Shown here piece after piece: positions 60,366-64,000 of a DNA stretch of 64,000 nucleotides. A program made the position numbers and the translations under genes. How positions within the stretch are numbered: position 1 is the stretch's first letter; the number at the start of each line of letters is the position of its first letter. Where the stretch lies: positions 1,798,001 to 1,862,000 of the forward strand of contig NZ_CP134771.1 in the NCBI RefSeq assembly GCF_031880315.1. The letters are read 5' to 3'. The notes under the pieces are model-generated. The model searched no databases, was not told where the DNA came from, and worked only from the letters and a program-made list of their open reading frames with translations. Origin of the DNA: Pseudomonas baltica (GTDB taxonomy: Bacteria; Pseudomonadota; Gammaproteobacteria; Pseudomonadales; Pseudomonadaceae).

Positions 60366-60767
60366 TCAACGCGTGGTCATTACCGAGATCTTGGTAATGC
60401 CCGAGCGCTCGATAGAGGCCATGGCCTTGGCTACTTGCCCATAGTTCACGCTGGTGTCGGCCTGCAACTGGACGCGCACGTCCGGGTCTTTGGCCTTGAC
60501 GTCCAGCAGGCTTTTTTCCAGCAGTTCGGGCGCGACTTCGCTCTTGGCCAGGAAGAACTTGCCGTCCTGATCGACGCTGACCACCACCGGGTCCTTTTTC
60601 TCGGCAGGGGCCACGGCATCGGTCTTGGGCAGATTGACCTTGATGGCGTTGGTCATCAGCGGTGCAGTGACGATGAACACCACCAGCAGCACCAGCATCA
60701 CGTCCACCAGGGGGGTGACGTTCATCTCGCTGAGGACTTCATCGGAGTCTTGAGTGGAGAAGGACAT
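60366..60767 (-). CDS. exbD: TonB-system protein ExbD
   Basis: 133 residues: a short cytoplasmic start, one membrane helix (NVTPLVDVMLVLLVVFIVTAP) whose Asp is the proton-path residue, and a periplasmic domain. Starts 1 nt after the exbB stop with GGGAGG inside exbB. The receptor gene follows after 200 nt. Confidence 0.93.
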   Translation of the reverse strand: MSFSTQDSDEVLSEMNVTPLVDVMLVLLVVFIVTAPLMTNAIKVNLPKTDAVAPAEKKDPVVVSVDQDGKFFLAKSEVAPELLEKSLLDVKAKDPDVRVQLQADTSVNYGQVAKAMASIERSGITKISVMTTR

Positions 60768-60768
60768 A

Positions 60769-61476
60769 TCAGCTGGCCTCCCGCACGGCATGCGCTTGCT
60801 TGTGGGCGATGGGTTCACGGGTTACCGCGAAGGCGCTGCGCTGGGCGAGGCTGTCGAAGTCGTGAGCGAAGTCGTCCATGTCGGCCATGGCCAGCTTCAG
60901 GCGACGCAGGAAAAAGTTGTAGATCAGTACTGCCGGAACCGCTACGGCGATGCCGACCCCAGTAGCGATCAGCGCGTGGCCGATCGGTCCGGCGACCGTT
61001 TCAAGACTCGCTGAACCACTGGCGCCGATGCTTTGCAGCGCTTCCATGATCCCCCAGACGGTGCCGAACAAGCCGATGAAGGGCGCAGTGCTGCCGATAC
61101 TGGCGAGCACGGCTTGCCCGGCTTCGAGGGCCCGTCGCTCCTTCTGCATCTGTTGGCGCAGGTTGCGCTCGAGGCGATCCTGGCGATTGATGGTGTGGGC
61201 CAGCTGCTGGGCAGTTCGAGGTGTCTCATCGCTGGCCATGGCTTCGAAGCCACTGTTGGCGATACGCGCCAGCGAACCTGGATACTGGGACGAATGCTCG
61301 GCGGCGGTGAGCAGGTCGGGAGCGCCCCAGAACGCTTTGCTGAACTGTTTGTTCTGGGTCTTGAGGCGCAGGTACTGGGCGGACTTGATCAGTAGCAAGC
61401 CCCAGCTCAATACCGAGAAAAACACCAGGGCCCAGAGGACACCCGGGACGATCATGGCAGAAATTGATGCGTTCAT
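60769..61476 (-). CDS. exbB: TonB-system proton channel ExbB (MotA/TolQ/ExbB family)
   Basis: 235 residues with three membrane helices and the family block APFIGLFGTVWGIMEALQSIG, which lines the proton channel; LIATGVGIAVAVPAVLIYN is the third helix. It uses the proton gradient to energise TonB. GAGG precedes ATG 61476. Confidence 0.93.
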   Translation of the reverse strand: MNASISAMIVPGVLWALVFFSVLSWGLLLIKSAQYLRLKTQNKQFSKAFWGAPDLLTAAEHSSQYPGSLARIANSGFEAMASDETPRTAQQLAHTINRQDRLERNLRQQMQKERRALEAGQAVLASIGSTAPFIGLFGTVWGIMEALQSIGASGSASLETVAGPIGHALIATGVGIAVAVPAVLIYNFFLRRLKLAMADMDDFAHDFDSLAQRSAFAVTREPIAHKQAHAVREAS

Positions 61477-61519
61477 TGGCTACACCTCGTCAATCGTTCA
61501 AATGTGTTCAGTGCGTTAG

Positions 61520-62344
61520 TTATTGCGGCAACTTGAAGTCGATGGTCTGGGTCGCGAAGCCGTCAATCGGCGTATCGCCGCGCTTGGCCGGAATGAATTT
61601 CCAGTTGCGCACCGCTGCTACCGCGGCCTCGTCCAGCTGCGGCTTGCCGCTGGATCGGGTGACCTCGACGCTGCCGGCCCGACCGTTGGCCAAGACCTGG
61701 ATGCGCAGCACTACCGTGCCTTCCCAGTTGCGGCGCAAGGCCAACGACGGGTATTCCGGCGGTGGATTGCCCAGGCTGGCGAGTCCTGATACGGCTGCCG
61801 ACTCCTTGACCGGGCCAGGGGCAGCGGCAGGAGCAGGCGCCGCGGGGGTCGGGCTCGGCGGCGCGGGCGGAGCCGGTGTCGGCGTGGGTGCAGGCGGCGT
61901 AGGCGTCGGCTTGGGCGGTGGCGGTTTCTTCACCGGCTGCGGCTTGGGCACGGGCTTTGGCTTTTCCACCGGTTTTTCAACCGGCTTGGGCGGTGGCTTC
62001 AGCGCATCCTCGTCCTCCTCCGGGGCCGGGGGCGGGGGTGGCGGCGGCGGTGGCGGTGGCTCAGGCGGTGGCGGCTCGGGTGCCGGCGGCGTCGGGCTGG
62101 TGAGCTCGACAGTCATTTCCGGAACCTTGGGCGCCACATCAGGCAACGGCGCCTTGCTCTGCTGAATCAACCACCAGGCGCCGCCGTGAATCAATATCGA
62201 AGCCGCCACCAACAACAGCACGTGCTGTTTTTTCAATGTACCGGGGCGCGAGGCATTCGCTTTGAAAGGAATACTCGGCCACGGCGCAACGGGATCACCG
62301 GCTAATGTAATCGGCGGGGGATTTCTCTTTACCGCGTCACTCAT
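61520..62344 (-). CDS. tonB: TonB energy-transducing protein
   Basis: 274 residues. One N-terminal membrane anchor (HVLLLVAASILIHGGAWWLI, about residue 45-65) is followed by a ~110-residue Pro-rich spacer with many PPPP and KP/EKP units, and a C-terminal TonB domain (PEYPSLALRRNWEGTVVLRI; AVRNWKFIPAKRG). The spacer spans the periplasm to touch receptors. Start ATG 62344 with GAGGGAG upstream; the frame opens to 62437 through the operator region. First gene of the run. Confidence 0.93.
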   Translation of the reverse strand: MSDAVKRNPPPITLAGDPVAPWPSIPFKANASRPGTLKKQHVLLLVAASILIHGGAWWLIQQSKAPLPDVAPKVPEMTVELTSPTPPAPEPPPPEPPPPPPPPPPPAPEEDEDALKPPPKPVEKPVEKPKPVPKPQPVKKPPPPKPTPTPPAPTPTPAPPAPPSPTPAAPAPAAAPGPVKESAAVSGLASLGNPPPEYPSLALRRNWEGTVVLRIQVLANGRAGSVEVTRSSGKPQLDEAAVAAVRNWKFIPAKRGDTPIDGFATQTIDFKLPQ

Positions 62345-62383
62345 CAAATCTCCCTCGATTATATTAAGGGCAATAAGAGTCCG

Positions 62384-62408
62384 TTCGAACATATACAAAA
62401 TGTTCGAA
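62384..62408. promoter_or_regulatory. Operator-like inverted repeat upstream of tonB
   Basis: Perfect 9-bp arms TTCGAACAT (62384-62392) and ATGTTCGAA (62400-62408) with a 7-nt spacer, centred about 52 nt before the tonB start codon. Spacing of half-sites (16 bp centre to centre) suits a dimeric regulator. No regulator gene is encoded in the cluster. Confidence 0.55.
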
Positions 62409-62731
62409 TTACCTGAACGCCAGCCATAAGAATTCATACAGGCAGCAAAAAGCTCTGCCCGTCTGGCTCGCCATTAATCTTTTTTAAGTTAGTTACTGAG
62501 TCGGGTAATACGACATGACGATTCCTTGTTGACCAAGCTCCGAATGTATCCATGCGTTTCAGAATCGATACAGAGCAACGGGTATGCCAAGACGCCTTAT
62601 CCAGAGCACTTGAGCGACGAAAAGCCTCCTCATGTCGCAATTTTGTAACTTTTTGTTAACAGAAATTTACCTTTGAAATGGGTTATTCGCCCAGCAGATT
62701 TGGCGCAAACGGCCGATCACTCAAACTTTTA

Positions 62732-62747
62732 GTGACCGATCAGTCAC
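62732..62747. promoter_or_regulatory. TetR-type palindrome in the gene-free region
   Basis: GTGACCGATCAGTCAC, a 16-bp palindrome with 7 of 8 matching pairs; the TGACC-GATC-(A/G)GTCA form is typical of TetR-family operators. It lies ~390 nt upstream of tonB and ~440 nt upstream of the ligase. Confidence 0.4.
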
Positions 62748-63185
62748 AAAACGCCTTTATAGTTTCATCGCAGCATCAGGTCGGTGTTGCACCAAACACT
62801 TTGCAGCGTGTCTTATTTGGGAGCACTCGGCCATTCCGATGAACCAATTAGTACATAATGCCCTTCGGCCATATATGTATAACTCGATCAGCACCGCACC
62901 TTTGATGGCCTCACCGCGACACTAAACCCCCTAACTAACTCGAAGTGAATCACTTTAAAACCGTACGCCCAAGATTGGCGCGCACGAAAAGTGAGCACAC
63001 CGCCAAACCCACTTCGGCACGCTCGACACCGGCCTGACTGAAACACTGGATTCGACCACGGGCTCACGCCAACCAAATTTACTCGGCGATAGGGGGTCTG
63101 CTTCTATACCAACGTTCGGAAACGCCAGCCCGGCCGCTTCGGCCACGAACGATGGTCTGCCCCTCGATGATGCGGATACCTCCTG

Positions 63186-64000
63186 ATGAAAGCCTTTGCC
63201 GCCCTCTACGCCGACCTTGATGCCACCACCTCCAGCAACGCCAAGCTGCAGGCCCTGCAGAGCTACTTCGCCCAAGCCGCGCCCGAAGACGCCGCCTGGG
63301 CGGTGTACTTCCTCGCCGGCGGCCGCCCTCGCCAGCTGATCCCCACGCGCCTGCTGCGCGAGCTGGTGACCCGGCTGTCTGGCTTGCCCGAATGGCTGTT
63401 CGAGGAAAGCTACCAGGCCGTCGGCGACCTCGCCGAGACCGTCTCGCTGGTGCTCCCGGAAAACCCCCACAGTGCCGGGCAGGGCCTGGCCTGGTGGCTG
63501 GAAGAGGCGCTGCTGCCCCTGCGCGGCCTGCCGCCCGAGGAGCTCGCCGAGCGCCTGCCGCCGCTGTGGGCCCAACTCGATCACCAAAGCCTGATGGTGT
63601 GCCTGAAACTGATCACCGGCAGTTTTCGCGTCGGCGTCTCCAAGTTGCTGGTCACCCGGGCGCTGGCGCAACTGGCCGATCTGGACAGCAAGCGCGTGGC
63701 CCAACGCCTGGTCGGCTACACCGATCTGTCGCACCGCCCCGTCGCGGCCAGCTACCTCAAATTGATCGCCCCCGAGTCCAGCGACGAGCATGCCCAGCGC
63801 GGCGGCCAGCCTTATCCGTTCTTCCTCGCCCATGCCCTGCAACAACCCGTCGAGCAGTTCGAAGCGCTCATAGGGCCGAGCAGCGACTGGCAAGTAGAAT
63901 GGAAATGGGACGGCATTCGCGCGCAGCTGGTCAAGCGCGAGGGCCGCTTGTGGATCTGGTCGCGGGGCGAAGAACTGGTCACCGACCGCTTCCCCGAATT
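63186..64000 (+). CDS. ATP-dependent DNA ligase (3' end outside window)
   Basis: The frame is open from ATG 63186 to the window edge (271 residues seen of an expected ~550). The N-terminal ~210 residues form the helical DNA-binding domain (YLKLIAPES; LITGSFRVGVSKLLV). The adenylation lysine is Lys240 in VEWKWDGIRAQL, the KxDGxR motif, and WSRGEELVTDRFPE follows. It belongs to the ligase class linked to the MBL exonuclease, helicase and phosphoesterase. No Shine-Dalgarno is visible at this start, which suggests it was once coupled to an upstream gene. Confidence 0.9.
   Translation, partial: MKAFAALYADLDATTSSNAKLQALQSYFAQAAPEDAAWAVYFLAGGRPRQLIPTRLLRELVTRLSGLPEWLFEESYQAVGDLAETVSLVLPENPHSAGQGLAWWLEEALLPLRGLPPEELAERLPPLWAQLDHQSLMVCLKLITGSFRVGVSKLLVTRALAQLADLDSKRVAQRLVGYTDLSHRPVAASYLKLIAPESSDEHAQRGGQPYPFFLAHALQQPVEQFEALIGPSSDWQVEWKWDGIRAQLVKREGRLWIWSRGEELVTDRFPE

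Larger units (their letters stand above)
50470..63185. other. Inserted importer island splitting the exonuclease-ligase operon
   Basis: All nine genes from tonB to the MFS gene run on the minus strand, opposite to the flanking exonuclease and ligase genes that normally touch each other. Gaps inside are 1 nt or overlapping between most genes. Both borders carry ATGA (50469-50472 and 63186-63189). No integrase, transposase or tRNA was seen, so the route of entry is unknown. Gain by horizontal transfer is an inference from interrupted synteny and the receptor type. Confidence 0.6.
62345..63185. promoter_or_regulatory. Gene-free AT-rich region between tonB and the DNA ligase
   Basis: 841 nt with no convincing gene. 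It must hold the tonB-operon promoter (minus) and whatever now drives the ligase (plus). The part from 62345 to about 62960 is visibly richer in A+T than the neighbouring genes. It contains two palindromic sites, listed separately. The last ~180 nt (63000-63180) are GC-rich again and end right at the ligase start. Confidence 0.6.

Noticed and set aside
57415..60444. Plus-strand open frame of 1009 codons opposite the TonB-dependent receptor
   Set aside because: Low-complexity Val/Gly/Ala content, no ribosome site, and complete overlap with a receptor whose motifs are all present on the other strand.
62358..62363. Perfect TATAAT on the minus strand upstream of tonB
   Set aside because: Transcription would start about 7 nt before the ATG and remove part of the Shine-Dalgarno; no -35 box at 16-18 bp.
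62345..62700. Fur box upstream of tonB
   Set aside because: AT-rich stretches are present, but none matches the GATAATGATAATCATTATC pattern closely.
62955..63893. Minus-strand open frame opposite the start of the DNA ligase
   Set aside because: The plus-strand frame encodes a typical ATP-dependent ligase with KxDGxR; the other strand is a shadow.

Overview
The window is a dense piece of chromosome from a fluorescent Pseudomonas, most likely of the P. putida/P. fluorescens lineage. The evidence is high GC, small REP-type palindromes of the P. putida family, and a gene order that can be followed against P. aeruginosa from memory: an hrpA-fadD1-fadD2-phaJ-rapA-MHYT/EAL block (PA3297-PA3311-like) and then a braCDEFG...pdxH...dinG...quiP block (PA1074 to PA1032-like). 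No rRNA, tRNA, CRISPR array, transposase or phage gene was seen.

Layout. 1-9 kb: the 3' part of an ABC exporter, a FemAB/GNAT-like protein, two divergent porins, a KAS III-type synthase and a delta-60-repeat protein. 9-17.6 kb: hrpA (broken by an apparent 1-nt deletion in an A tract) and the fatty-acid block fadD1/fadD2 with a divergent PhaJ-type (R)-enoyl-CoA hydratase. 17.7-24.2 kb: two small conserved genes, rapA, a membrane c-di-GMP enzyme (MHYT-GGDEF-EAL) and a DUF2288 gene. 24.7-29.5 kb: the high-affinity branched-chain amino acid ABC importer, with a 15-bp-arm hairpin separating braC from braDEFG. 29.7-36 kb: a lipoprotein, a FAD-dependent oxidoreductase, nhaA, a glycine-zipper lipoprotein, pdxH and an OmpA-type lipoprotein with a Lys/Ala-rich tail. 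36-42 kb: a serine hydrolase, a secreted clan GH-A-like glycosidase and dinG, all on the minus strand. 42-49.3 kb: small envelope and metal-binding genes and quiP (acyl-homoserine lactone acylase).

The most interesting region is 50.47-63.18 kb. The ligase-associated DNA exonuclease (ending at 50472) and the ATP-dependent DNA ligase (starting at 63186) are normally neighbours in one operon. Here they are separated by about 12.7 kb of minus-strand genes in one tightly packed run: tonB, exbB, exbD, a TonB-dependent receptor, a YejA-like solute-binding protein, YejB- and YejE-like permeases, a double-ATPase YejF-like protein and an EntS-like MFS transporter. This makes a self-contained import path across both membranes plus an efflux pump, apparently for a peptide-like or peptide-siderophore-like compound. 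Both edges carry the tetranucleotide ATGA, which restores the stop of one flanking gene and the start of the other. Upstream of tonB lies an 841-bp gene-free, AT-rich region with two operator-like palindromes.

Functions fall into fatty acid/PHA metabolism and lipid activation, nucleic acid helicases and repair (HrpA, RapA, DinG, exonuclease, ligase), envelope proteins, amino acid and peptide uptake, and signalling (c-di-GMP, quorum quenching). Product calls rest on motifs, lengths and neighbourhood read by eye; no database search was run.
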